From Linanthus parryae (lineage: Eukaryota > Streptophyta > Magnoliopsida > Ericales > Polemoniaceae): a stretch of DNA of 64,000 bases. Below the pieces are notes generated by a model, which was not told the origin of the DNA, made no database searches, and saw nothing but the letters and a program-made list of their open reading frames with translations. Made by a program: the position numbers and the translations under genes. The stretch covers positions 18,313,718 to 18,377,717 of the forward strand of contig JALGPY010000004.1 in NCBI GenBank assembly GCA_023055425.1. The letters run 5' to 3'. Below, one piece after another: positions 1 to 11,843 of this stretch (position 1 is its first letter; each line of letters begins with the position of its first letter).

Positions 1-1974
1 TCTCGCTGCTAATGTTGAGTTTATCTTTTGGATTTTGTAGATTAATTTGAGGTTCCAAAGCCACACATTTCTGAACGATTTTTTACATTGGAGATTAATT
101 TTCTTCGTTTCCCAGTTTGTATGGAAGTTATCTCATTTCCCCTGTGTGGGGGTATTTGCAGAAAAATGCTCTGTTGCTAACTAGTGGAATTTGAGTCTTG
201 AATTTATACAAAATGATACGGAAAGTTCAATTATTATTTTTTTTTAAACGAGTTCAATTATTTCGGGGCTTGTTTGCACATTTGGAAGGCTAAGAATGAC
301 AAAGTGTAATGGTATTGAGTGGAAGCCTCACCTGGGATTGCCAGATTTTAGGAGTGTTTTTGAAAATTTTAATCATAATTCTGCTATTGACTCTATCCAA
401 GAGTTTTGGCAAGGTTATGGTATTTTCAGATTGTTAAAGGGTGTAATCAATTGCCTAAATAAACCTTATAGTATTTGGCATTCATGTATTGATGAAATTC
501 TCCAAGATTGTCTATCCATAGCTTCTAAATTGTTTGATTTTTTTCATTTCATATTGAGCATAAAGTTAGTTCTTGGTTAACAACCATAGCCTCGGGTAAA
601 ATCACTGAATTGAGGGTATTTTTGTCATTTGGACACATATACAACTTCTTATCCTGCCTCATATCCTGCAGCACCTAAACACAGTAAGCCAGCATATCAT
701 ATCAGGCCTTATCCGATATCATACATATCCTACCCCATATCCCAGCATAAACTATATCCGCTTTATCTTATCCGCTACCCAAACGAGGCCTGGGGGTATT
801 TGAGCAAGAACGATGAAACAAAAACAAGAGCAAGACAGATATTTAACGTGGTTCAATAACGAATTCGCAACAAACCCGCTAGCTACCTCCACGGCCAGAA
901 CCCGATATCTTATTGAGAAGAGAACCCGATTACAATGCACGTCGTGGCCACAACAGACACGACGACCACCCGATAACACCCACACACTCACACCACTAGA
1001 AAAGCTCTCCGAGCAATAACTCTCAACCCACTGTGTGTGTTGTAAACCAAAACCAAAACCAAAACCCCTATATATAGTGCCAAGAGACACCGCCTACATA
1101 ACTTTCCTATTCAAACTTGGAAACGATGTTTCCATTTTGATTTCCTTTGATTTTTCAATATTCAAGTCACCAATTCTAACAAATCTCTACCTTGACTTGA
1201 ATTATGTCATAAACCCGAAACAAGAACCTGATGCTCCTCTTCTCAAACCTGAATCGGATGTGTCTCCCAGAACCAGATTGAGCACGTCTCCCCAAACGAA
1301 TGTTCCGCACCTGTATGCAAAACCCGAATCGCCAAATCGTTGCTCCAACTACCATGCGTTCCTGCAAAGAATGTGCCTGATGTGGTTGCACTTTCGGAAA
1401 TAGAATATAAGTGCTCCACCCATAACAAGACTCGAATGTATTCACTGAGACATGACATAATACATTTCAGATCCGCCCGATTGCGCCAGACTGATGCACC
1501 ACGAAAAGTGCTAGATGTGATTATTTACCAGACCAGATGCACCTAATCACAAGTGTCCAAACAGATTTGTAGTGCCTGATGTGCCCCGTATGCCTCACAT
1601 GCGCCAAGATGCTCGCCAGAAACAAATCGCGCCAGATGCGAGGTCAATGCATGTCATGGTAGACGCTCCAAAATAGTTGCACGCCAGAACAAAACTTGTT
1701 TAGAATGTGCGCCAGAACCAGGAATCAATGCGCGTGTTAGAAATCTCATGCACCAAAAGCTCCATGTCGTTGCGCCAACTCAACGAGTTCCTGCAACACA
1801 TGAGCCAAAACCAGATTCAATTCACATGACAGATGCTCCAGGCCGGGAGCCGGATTGTGCGTGAACATCAATCGCCTGAAAGCTAGATGCGCGTGAACCG
1901 CGAGATTCACGCTGGTACAGAATGCCTACTAGATTTGTCAGATCCCTTGCACGCCTAATCAGATGCGCGCCAGA
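1..1974. other. Left flank, unassigned
   Basis: I recognise no gene here. A 94-codon frame at 296-580 (+) matches no family I know and has no clear splice or promoter context. At 630-800 the plus strand is built of loose TATCC/ATATCC words. At 1225-1974 there is a run of degenerate CGCCAGA / GCCAGATGC words. The segment stops sharply where homology to the Copia LTR begins near 1975. It is probably an old transposon remnant, which is inference only. Confidence 0.4.
1044..1080 (+). promoter_or_regulatory. Possible TATA box after a CCAAAA repeat
   Basis: TATATATAG lies at 1069-1077, directly after four near-perfect CCAAAA units. This could be a core promoter reading right, but no convincing gene follows, so it may be chance in AT-rich DNA. 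Confidence 0.2.
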
Positions 1975-3051
1975 TTCTCTCTCCTTGCTTTGTTCTCTCC
2001 TTGTTTTATAACAATTATGACACTCTCTTGAGAAAAAAAAGCTAGGAGTGTCCTTTATATATTCTAACAACTCCTTGTTAACTACATAAAAACCCCAATA
2101 CTAATTATGTCCTTACATGGATTATTCCACGTTTCAAATAAGTCCCAGTAAGTTTGCAGGTGGTTACGCATTGATCCTTCTATTTAATTAATCATATTAA
2201 CTAATTTCGAAGTTCGGTTTAATCCATATGGAGTGTGACCCCATAGGTTTCTACTTAGTTGGTAGTAACAATTACTAACATGGAGCGGCGTTTAGCAACA
2301 CATCCATGCCACCCAAATAATAGAAATAGTCAGTAATCCAACAAACCTTGTGACCGATATTGTATTATCCCTTTGTCTTTATATTCGGATTGGACACGAG
2401 ACATACAAGTGACACTCGTATATCCAATCCATAGTTTCTAGATCATAGGAATAGTTTTATCCATGCAGATAACATTAATATCCTATATTGATTTATCTGA
2501 GTCTGGCCAGACATTCTATAAGAACTACCCCTCGAGTGGTTGTGGATATTTTCTCCCGTTATGTGGGAGGGAAAAATCCTCTCTACATCACTACCATCTC
2601 TAAGCTTGCTTCCTATCATGCCCGATAACTACCTTTATAGTTTCCGCTTAAGGCGCAACGTTTAATAACATCAAAGCATGATATTTCACAACTAGAGTAT
2701 CTAGTGACTTCAAGTCTAAGGACCTCAATACCATTGTCACTACGAGAAGCACTTGTGACTTTACATAACCTCTATGTAGCCTTCTCGTTGTGGGTCAATC
2801 CAGTATGCCATTACCCCAATGCATACCCATGTGCTAGACTTGATATCTCCATATCAATCTACCCACATACTAGTCTATAGTTAATCATCCTGTTAATCAA
2901 TATAATGGAATAGGGATATTTAAGATAAACAACACATTGAAATCTAAGGACCTCATTATATTAAAGATCTCCATAAATAATTCAGCGATTATTCTAGCCA
3001 AAAACATTGTTCATACTAAATAAGATTCCCTCTAGGGAATCTATTCCAACA
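1975..3051 (-). repeat. Copia element D, left LTR (3' LTR, truncated)
   Basis: This is homologous to the LTRs of the other Copia elements in the window. The element reads on the minus strand, so its LTR start (TGTTGGAATAG) is at 3051. A TATA-like word (plus strand TTTATATATTC) lies near 2052-2062. Homology fades at about 1975, so the U5 end is missing and the next sequence is unrelated CGCCAGA-rich DNA. No polypurine tract follows at 3052; the sequence goes straight into the middle of gag. Confidence 0.7.
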
Positions 3052-3731
3052 CAACTTTCTTGCCCTTTCCTTTATTGACCATCATTATGGCCTTCCCTTT
3101 CCCTTTGTTAATACTTTGTTCACCTGCCCTCAACATATTGAGTAAATCTGGCGGAGGCTTACTGATCTCATTCATGTTATAGTTCATGATGAACTAGCTA
3201 CAACTATCAGGCAATGATTACAAGATGAGATCAGTGGCTAACTCTTGACCCACCAGGAACCCCATGCGTGTGAGGCTCTCCAAGTACCCGATCATGCGAA
3301 GTACATGAGGCCCCATAGGGTTTCCCTCTGATAGACGAAACTTGCTCTGATAGACGAAACTTGAACAATGCCTTGGACACCTCATACCGCTCATGCCTTG
3401 TCTGCTCTTGGAAGAGCTGCTTCAAATATATGATCATATCATACGCAGCCATGTTCTCGTGATGCTTCTTAAGCTCCGAGTTCATGGTGCAAAGCATAAG
3501 GAAGACCACATCATTATCATCGTCAACGATCTTCTGATGTGCCTTTATGGCTGCAGCAGTATTATTTTCTGGACCTTCAGGAACTTGCCCTTCTAGAATG
3601 TACAGTTTCTTTTCTTGCATGAGAAAAATTCTCAAATTTCTGTACTAGTCCAGAATGTTAATTCCTGAAAACTTGTCCTTCTCAATGACTAATGGTAGAG
3701 ATTGTGTTGAATTCGATGAATTGTTTGCCAT
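3052..3731 (-). pseudogene. Copia D gag remnant (internal deletion)
   Basis: The minus strand encodes a decayed gag N-terminus, from a start at 3731 to the lysine/glycine-rich stretch that precedes the zinc knuckle in the intact copy (C). The conserved words QVPEGPEN, DDDNDV, LMLCTMNSEL and RYEVSKALF are readable in the 3231-3635 frame. Stops and a small duplication near 3340-3362 break it. The zinc knuckle, protease, integrase, reverse transcriptase, RNase H and polypurine tract are all absent, because the LTR joins directly to mid-gag at 3051/3052. It is a large internal deletion and not a functional gene. Confidence 0.75.
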
Positions 3732-5339
3732 TGGAGTTCTAAAAATGAGAAATATACAAGTTTTAGTATTTTGTGAACAAATGACTACACTTAATAATGA
3801 TTAGATTATTAAACATAGCTCCCACTATTTTTCTCGGATTAATAACCCACTATTAATGCGGAAAATATTGTTTATATTTTCTAGTCGGCCAAGATTCATA
3901 TTTCACCTCTTCTTGAGCTTGCTTTGGCAAGTCACCCAAGAAATAGTTATTTAGGTAGGAACAACTTTCAATTGCATCCTATGCAACTCTTGGTTCAGTT
4001 GGGCAAATAATTCCTTATTTATCTATCCCATAGATAATCCCGATTGCCATGCCACTTGGCTTTCAATCCTATTAAAACAGCCTAGGTGCGTCCTACCTCT
4101 TACTCCAACAGTTGCACATTACTTGATTTTTCCATCGCGTCATCCTATAAAGAATCAACTCTCCTTCCTTTGGCAAGCCCGAAATTAATACATAATAGTT
4201 TTGACGAGTGTTGAGTAATGAGAAGGCAAAAACGTAATATTTTAGATTGGGGGATTTTAACTTTTTAATTTTTAATTGTTTTGTTGATCCATATCAACTG
4301 ATCTACTAATTTGGATTGGACAATCCCAAAATACAATATATGTTTTTTTATTAAATTATTGTCTTGCCACAATTGGCATGGTTCACCCATAAACCAAAAA
4401 CAAACAACAAGACAATAAATAGACAACCACAAACAATAAGTTAATGTGATATGGATGTGGCCTCCTAAAACTAAGATATTCCCAAGCCAATGAGAATATC
4501 TATAAGCCTTAAAAACAGTAAGCTCATCTCCATGTGCCTCCATCTATAATCCATGCACCTTAGCTTGTGGAATGACGCCTTCTTGTGGTTTCTTTAATCA
4601 TTTAAGCTTCTTCTCCATGTCTTGACTATCATCTAACTATCTAATACTAGCTATCATCTATACTAAATAGAGAGACTTCTCAAGTTGAGGAAAAGACGAC
4701 ACACAGACCGTAAAATTTAATAGATTACATTAATTAGAATAACACCAAATCACAAAAATAAATATCCACAACAGCCACATCTAAGGTCACATCCAATCAC
4801 CAAGCAAACGCACATAAAACAGTTAAAATCCAATTTTAACGCGCTCGATTAATTATAAGTTGAATTTGGATTTCTAAGATCAAAACGGATCAAGAGGGCC
4901 CACCAACTACTTTTGTCGAACGCCAATGGACCGCCACAAGGCCTTGGGTCGATCTGCCCTAGCTCACGCGACCAAGCCGCTCGCTAGGCCGGCCTGGCCC
5001 CTTGGTCGTGGCTTGCTTGGCGCGCAAGGAGGGGGCTGACGGCCCTAGTGTTTCACCCTAGGGTTGTTTCCTTCCTTCCTTCCCTTGTGTGCTTGTTTCC
5101 AATTAAGAAAAAAACCCCTTTTTCATAATTGTTCCCAAACCCTAACTTTTGAAGACCCAAATTAACACATCATATGTGAATAGAATTTTCTAATTTTAGT
5201 ACGATACGTAAATTTATCTCATTTTCTACTGAATCATATTCAATTTGCATCATTATGCTAGTTTTACGCGATATAACAATTATGTTGTAAAACTGACATA
5301 AAAGTAACACATAAACCACGTTATGCACTACGACATGTG
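3732..5339 (-). other. Copia D 5' leader, non-coding
   Basis: Untranslated region between primer site and gag, homologous to the leaders of A, B and C. It holds the conserved purine element (plus strand TAGCTCCCACTATTTTT, from 3816) and a GC-rich island at about 4890-5070. The small open frames at 4265-4543 and 5170-5418 have no family similarity I can see. Confidence 0.65.
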
Positions 5340-5351
5340 GATCTGATACCA
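5340..5351 (-). other. Primer binding site of Copia D
   Basis: The minus strand reads TGGTATCAGATC one base after the LTR end. It resembles the initiator tRNA-Met site TGGTATCAGAGC with one mismatch, a variant shared with element B. Confidence 0.7.
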
Positions 5352-5352
5352 C

Positions 5353-5980
5353 TATAAGGTTTTGATAGGGATTGCAGATCTGAATAACAATAACTAGATT
5401 CCGTTCAATACCCTCCACGAATCACAGATCTAGTATCATAACAATGGTAAGGGATAAATAGTTTGTGTACCTTGTTTGTCTGAATTGATCACTTTACGTA
5501 GAGTAGCGTCCTCATATCTATGAATATCCACACCTAGGATTGCTCCGGATCCTCCTTACGTCTATGTGCTAGCTCAAGCCAAGAAGGAGGACGAAGAAGA
5601 TCACGCACAACGAGGACCAAGAGGGCCGCGCCTCTTGGTGGCCGACGGGTGAGGAGAGCGGACGGCTTAGGGTTTCGGCCCTAAGTCTCTCTCCCTCCTT
5701 ACTTTGTTCTCTCACTCAATAATGTATGAGAAAATAAGATATGAGTGCCCTTATATTGTTAATAACTCCTTATTAACTACATATTTTTCCCAATACTAAT
5801 CATGTCCATACACGGATTAGTCCATCTTGAAAATTTGTCCTACTAAGTTGCATGTGGTTGCGTATTGATCCATCTATTTAATTAGTCCTACTAATTAATC
5901 CCTAATTCAAGTTTAATCCATAAGGTGTGTGACCCATAGGTTTATACTTAGTTGGTAGTAACAATTACTAACATAGAGCG
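5353..5980 (-). repeat. Copia D middle LTR, first half
   Basis: This LTR starts next to the primer site; its terminal TG has become TA. It is interrupted at 5980 by element B and resumes at 31113. The broken ends carry the GAGCG target duplication (5976-5980 and 31108-31112). The rejoined LTR is about 1.24 kb. It has a primer site on its left and a polypurine tract on its right, so it served as the 5' LTR of the left body and the 3' LTR of the right body. Confidence 0.75.
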
Positions 5981-6519
5981 TGTTGGGTTTGACGTAGGTA
6001 ACGCAGCGGAATAATAAAATTTTCCTACTCAAAGCCCACCAAGGATCACAGGAAGAGCTATCATAACATGATAAGAGCATAGAAGATTTGTACCTTGGTT
6101 TGGGTGATCACACGAAGAATAGTATCTTCGTCTCTATGAATAACCACACCTTGGATGCTTGATTGGATTCCTTCTCACCAGATGTTCTAGCAACGGAAGA
6201 AGGAGGAGGATGATCACGCAAAACGGAGCACCTAGCCATGCCTAGGGAGGCCGACGACAAGGAGGGGCCGGACGGGTGAGAGGCTTCAGCCTCTTGCTTG
6301 TCTCTCTCTCTCTTTGCTTTGTTATGTTCTCTCAAATAATGACTTGTGTTGAGAAATAACAAGCTAGAGTTCCTTTATGTAGTCATAACTCTTTGTTAAC
6401 TACATAAATGCCCCAATACTAATCATGTCCTTACATGGATTAGCCCACTTACAAATAGTCTTACTAAGTTTGCTTCTGGTTGCGTTATGATCCTTTTATT
6501 AATTAGTCAAACTAATTAA
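5981..6519 (-). repeat. Copia B 3' LTR, distal part
   Basis: The U5/R side of the 3' LTR, cut at 6519 by element A. Opposite the 5' LTR of B it reads through the same CTTGGTTTGGG and GGAGGATGATCACG words. The last five bases (6515-6519, ATTAA) are the target duplication of A. Confidence 0.85.
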
Positions 6520-7880
6520 TGAAGGGTTTTGATCATGGATGCGCAACGGAAAAAAAAAAACATAATCCATGCAATACCCTCCAAGGATAACAAGTCAAGA
6601 GATATAACGATGGTAAGGGAAGAAATCTATTCACACACCTTTGGGTTTTTCCTGTGATGAATTCTAACATGAATTGTGTCATGTTCTCTATAGTTGATCC
6701 ACGCCTAGAGTTGAATTCTAGATCTTCCTTATCCTTTGTGCTAGCCCGGAATGGAGGAAGAGGAAGAAGAAATCACACAACGCGAGGAAACAAGGAGGTT
6801 CGACCTCCTGGTTTGGGCCGACGGGATGGGGCGGCGGCAAGGGGGGGCGTGCACCTCTCTTGATTTCTTGCTCTCTCTCCTTTTGTTCTCTCCCACTCAA
6901 GTTATGATCTAAAAGGTCATAAGTGTGGGAAGGACCCATTCTAGTCCTACTAGAATTCGGTTTTGTCCCTTCCTTGCAAATTAGTCCTACTAAGTTTGCA
7001 AGGTGTTGCAAAGTGATCCTTCTAATTAATTAATCATATTAATTAATTTCCAAATCTAAATCACCTCTATATAGCGTGTGAACCCATATGTTCTATCTAG
7101 TTGGTAGCAACAATTTGCTAATATGGAGCGGTGTCTAGCAAATCATCCATTCTAGACAACTAATAGAATAGTCATCCGACAAACCTTGTACAAGTAATCA
7201 TCTCATCCCTTTGTCTCTATATCCGGATTGGACACGAGACATACAAGTCACACTCGTATATCCAATCCATAGTTTCTCGATCAATGGGAATAGCCTTATA
7301 CGTGCAAATAACATGAATATCCCATATTGATTTATTTGAGTCTGGCCAGACATTCTATAAGAACTATCCCTCGAGTGACCTAGGATATTTGCTCCCGTTA
7401 TGTGGGAGGGACAAATTCTATCTACGTCCACTACGATCTTTAAGCTTGCTTCTTATTGTATCCGGTACACGCCTTTATAACTACCCAGTTACAGTGTAGC
7501 GTTTAACGCTACCAAAATCACAATAATCGACAACGAGAATATCTAGTGACTTCAAGTGTAAGGATGGCAATACCATTGCACCACGAGAAGCACTTGTGAC
7601 TTAACATAACATGTATGTAGACTTCTTGGAGATGGGTCAATCCCTTAATGCACACCCATGTGTTGGATCATGATATCTCCATATCAATCAAACCCCATAC
7701 TAGTCTATAGATGATTGTCCCATTAATCATTATATTGAACTACGGATATTTAAGATAAACAACATAATTGTAAATCTAAGGACTTCATTATATTCAATAT
7801 CCAATAAATAATACAATGAATGTTCTAGCCAAAATAAATTCATACTAAACTAGATTGCCTCTAGGGCATCTATTCCAACA
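6520..7880 (-). repeat. Copia A 3' LTR
   Basis: This LTR is 1361 bp, against 1426 bp for its partner. The difference is one deletion of about 65 bp near 6934, which removes the TATA box present in the 5' LTR. The end next to the polypurine tract reads TGTTGGAATAG on the minus strand. Confidence 0.9.
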
Positions 7881-7893
7881 GTCTCCCACTTGC
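7881..7893 (-). other. Polypurine tract of Copia A
   Basis: The minus strand reads GCAAGTGGGAGAC immediately before the 3' LTR, where plus-strand DNA synthesis is primed. The same tract is at the equivalent place in B and C. Confidence 0.85.
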
Positions 7894-7894
7894 A

Positions 7895-10800
7895 CTAGAG
7901 CCAATCTGGCGCATCTCGTATGCCCATGCTCCTAGTGTGCCCTTCATGTTTCAACTGCACAAGCGGCTTTGTAAGTGGAACTGACAGATTCTCATCTGTA
8001 GAAATCTTGCATATCCGAACGTCTCCTCTATCGATAATATCTCGAATCAGATGGAACTTCCTGAGCACGTGCTTGGATTTCTGGTGTGACCTGGGCTCCT
8101 TTGATTGCGCAATCGCCCTAGTGTTGTGACAGTACAACTCAACTGGATCCGCAATGCTAGGAACCACACCAAGTTCAGAAACAATTTTTCTGATCCAAAC
8201 AGCTTCCTTTCTTGCGGCATTTGCAGCAATGTACTCAGCCTCTGTTGTAGAATCAGCCACTGTCTCTTGCTTGGAACTCTTCTAGCTAACCGCAGCTCGA
8301 TTCAAGAAAACACATATCCCGACTATGATCTAAAGTCATCTCTGGCGGTTTGGAAGCTTTCATCAGTGTAACCCCTTACACGCAACTCTTCCTCACCGCC
8401 AAACATCAAGAAAGCATCCTTAGTTCTTCTCAAGTGCTTCAAGATGTTCTTAACTCCAATCCAGTGACTCTCACCTGGATTGGATTGGTATCTACTTGTC
8501 ATACTCAAGGAATATGACACATCTGGTCTAGTACATAACAAGGCGTACATGATAGATCCTATGGCCGAGGCATAGGGAATTCTACTCATGCGTTCCTTCT
8601 CAATCTCATTGGAAGGAAAACCACTCTTCGAAAGAGTGATTCCATGTGACATGGGCAAGAATCCCTTCTTGGAATCTTGCATGTTGAACCGCTTCAACAC
8701 CTTGTCAATATATGTACTCTGACTTAGGCCTAGCAGTCTCTTAGATCTATCTATATAGATCTTTATACCGAGTATATAGGCTGCTTCCCCTAAGTCTTAC
8801 ATTGAGAAACAGTTCTCTAGCCAATCTTTAACAGATTGCAGCATGGGAACGTCGTTTGCGATGAGTAGTATGTCATCCACATACAAGACCAGAAAATCTA
8901 CAGAGCTCCCACTAACCTTCTTCTAGACACAAGACTCATCTTCGTTTCTGATGAAGCCAAACTCTTTGCCTACTTTATCAAAACGTCGATTCCAACTCCA
9001 AGAATCTTGCTTCAATCCATAAATGGATCGTTGCAGTTTACAGACTTTGTTGGCTTGCTTTGGATCCTCAAAACCCTCCGAATGTATCATATACACGTCC
9101 TCGAGGAGATTCCCATAAAGTAATGCTATTTTGACATCCATCTGCCAAATCTCATAGTCGTAGTATGCTGCAATTGCAAGTAGGATTCGGATGGATTTTG
9201 TCATAGCGACCGGTGAAAAGGTTTCATCATAGTCAATACCATGAATCTGTCTGAATCCTTTAGCCACCAATTGGCCCTTATAGGTAATCACATTACCATC
9301 CATGTCGATCTTCCTCATGAAGACCCACTTGCACCCTATGGGCCGCGCCCCTTCGGGTGGCTCCACCAAAGTCCATACTTTGTTCGTGTACATGGATTCC
9401 ATCTCGGATCGCATGGATTCTAGCCACTTCTGTAAGTCTGGCCCTTTCAAGGCCTCTTCATAGGTAGTAGGCTCATCATCTATGAGCATCGTGTCACTGG
9501 AATCGGTCACGAGAAGTCCATATCTCTCGGGTTCCTGGCGCACTCTACTAGATCTACGAAGCTCTTGTGTTACCTGAACATGCTGTTCCACAACTGCTTG
9601 TGGTTCCTGTTCTTGTTCCATAATCGGTTCAATGATTTGTGGTTCTTGAATTTCTTCAAGTTCTACAGTCCTCCCACTTGCTTCTTTAGAGACAAACTCT
9701 CTTTCTAGAAACACGCCGGTCCGAGCAACAAACACTTTGTTCTCGGTTCGATTGTAGAAGTAGTAACCCTTAGTTTCCTTAGGGTACCCCACAAATTTAA
9801 ACTTATCCGACTTTGGACCTAGCTTGTCTGATCGTAAACGTTTTACATAGACATCGCAGCCCCAAACCCTCGTGAACGACAGTGTGGGACGCCTCCAACT
9901 CCACATCTCATGTGGTGTCTTCATGACTGATTTAGATGGAACACGGTTAATGGTGAAAGCTACACTTAATAGAGCGTGGCGCCAAAATGATAATGGAAGA
10001 TCGGTTTGACACATCATAGATCGAACCATATCCAATATGGTTCGATTCCTCCTCTCAGACACGCCATTCCATTGTGGCGTTCCTGGTGGAGTGAGTTGGG
10101 ACACGATCCCACACTCTCTAAGATAGTCGTCAAACTTTTGGCTCAAGTATTCTCCTCCATGATCCGATCGTAGAGCCTTGATACTTTTGCCAAGTTGCTT
10201 CTCTACTTCACTTTTGAATTCTTTGAACATTTCAAAGGATTCGGATTCGGCCCTCATAAGATACACAAATCCATATCTATTGTAATCATCAGTACATGTA
10301 ATGAAGTAGACGTAACCACCCCTGGCATACGTGGCGAATGTCCCACACACATCAGTATGTATGAGCGCCAATTGCTCACTAGTCCTCTCACCTTTCTTAT
10401 TGAAAGGGGACTTTGTCATTTTTCCCAATAAACAAGCCTCACATGTCTCATATAATTCAAAATCAAATGAGTCTAGTAGTCCATCCTTATGGAGTCTAGA
10501 TACACGTTTCTCGTTTATATGGCCTAAACGACAATGCCATAAGTAAGCAGGATTTAAATCATGTATTTTAATCCTCTTGGTATTAATGTTGTAGACAGGA
10601 TTGCTCAGATCAAGGACATACAGTCCATTAAATAATTGCGCACTAAAATAGTGAATATTATTCAAATAAAAGGAACAACAATTGTTCTTTATTGAAATAA
10701 TAAAACCTTCCTTGTCCAAACAAGAAATATAAATAATGTTTCTGCTCAAAGCAGGCACAAAATAGCAATTATTTAATTCTAAAACTAATCCTGAAGGCAG

Positions 10801-11843
10801 AGATACCTCGCACACGCCTACGGCAACGCAACAACTTTTGCTCCATTCCCAACGCGCATATCTATCTCCCCTTTAGCCAATCTTCTACTTCTCTTTAGAT
10901 CCTGCACATTTAAAAAAATGTGAGATCCACATCGAGTATCCAATACCCATGATGTAGAGATAGTTAAATTGACATCTACAACAAAAATACCTGGTGGTGG
11001 TGGAATCACTATTCCAAGCCTCTTGTCCTCCAGATATTTTTGGGCAGTTCCTCCTCCAGTGTCCAGGCTGGCTGCAGTAGTGACATTCACCTTAGTCACA
11101 CCTTTGGCAATGCCACCAACATGCTTAAGGGTAGGCTCCTTGGACTTGGAAACTGACTTGCCTTTTCCCTTGGAGGATGAGGCAAACCTTTTGCCCTTTC
11201 CGTTCTGCACCATCATAATGGCCTTGCCCTTACCCTTGTTGATGCTCTGTTCAGCTGTCCTCAACATATTGAGTAAATCTGGCAGTGGTTTCACGATCTC
11301 GTTCATGTTATAGTTCATGATGAACTGTCCATAACTCTCGGGAAACGATTTTAACACGAGATTGGTTGCCAACTCTTGGCCGACCGGGAACCCTAGTCGG
11401 GTAAGATTCTCCAAGTACCCGATCATACGGAGTACATGGGGTCCCACCGGGTTCCCTTCTGCCAGATGACAGTTGAACAGTGCCTTAGAGACCTCATACC
11501 TCTCAACCCTTTCCTTCTCTTGGAAGACCTGCTTCAGATGCTCGATCAAATCGACAGCATTCATGTTTTCGCGTTGCTTCTGAAGGTCAGAAGTCATGGT
11601 GCATAGCATAAGGCAGGCCACATCATTAGCGTCATCAACACGCTTTTGATACGCCTTTAGGGAAGCAGGTGTTTGGTTCTCTGGACCTTCTGGAACATGC
11701 TCCTCTATTGCGTACAGTTTCTTCTCTTGCTTGAGAACAATTCTCAAGTTTCTGTACCAATCAAGAAAGTTGGTTCCAGAGAGCTTGTCCTTCTCAAGGA
11801 CAGATCGTAGGTAATGTTGTGAACTCGATGAGTTGTTTGCCAT
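7895..11843 (-). pseudogene. Copia A gag-pol, inactivated
   Basis: This encoded a capsid, protease, integrase, reverse transcriptase and RNase H polyprotein. The start is the ATG at 11843 (MANNSSSSQH), by agreement with C. It is broken into frames 10818-11906 (gag to protease), 8923-10815 (integrase and reverse transcriptase), 8323-8700 and 7895-8260 (RNase H). Lesions include a lost C near 10823, a nonsense codon at the 8923 boundary where C has tyrosine, a tryptophan-to-stop near 8284, protease LDTR in place of LDTG, and an RNase H aspartate changed to histidine (YCHNTRA). Two compensating indels near 11037 and 11091 destroy the zinc knuckle while leaving the frame open. The YVDD of reverse transcriptase is still encoded. 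Not functional. Confidence 0.88.

Noticed and set aside
1044..1070. CCAAAA repeats as a telomere remnant
   Set aside because: The plant telomere unit is CCCTAAA; only four CCAAAA units are present.
10969..11313. Plus-strand frame of 114 codons
   Set aside because: It is the opposite-strand shadow of the gag gene of A.
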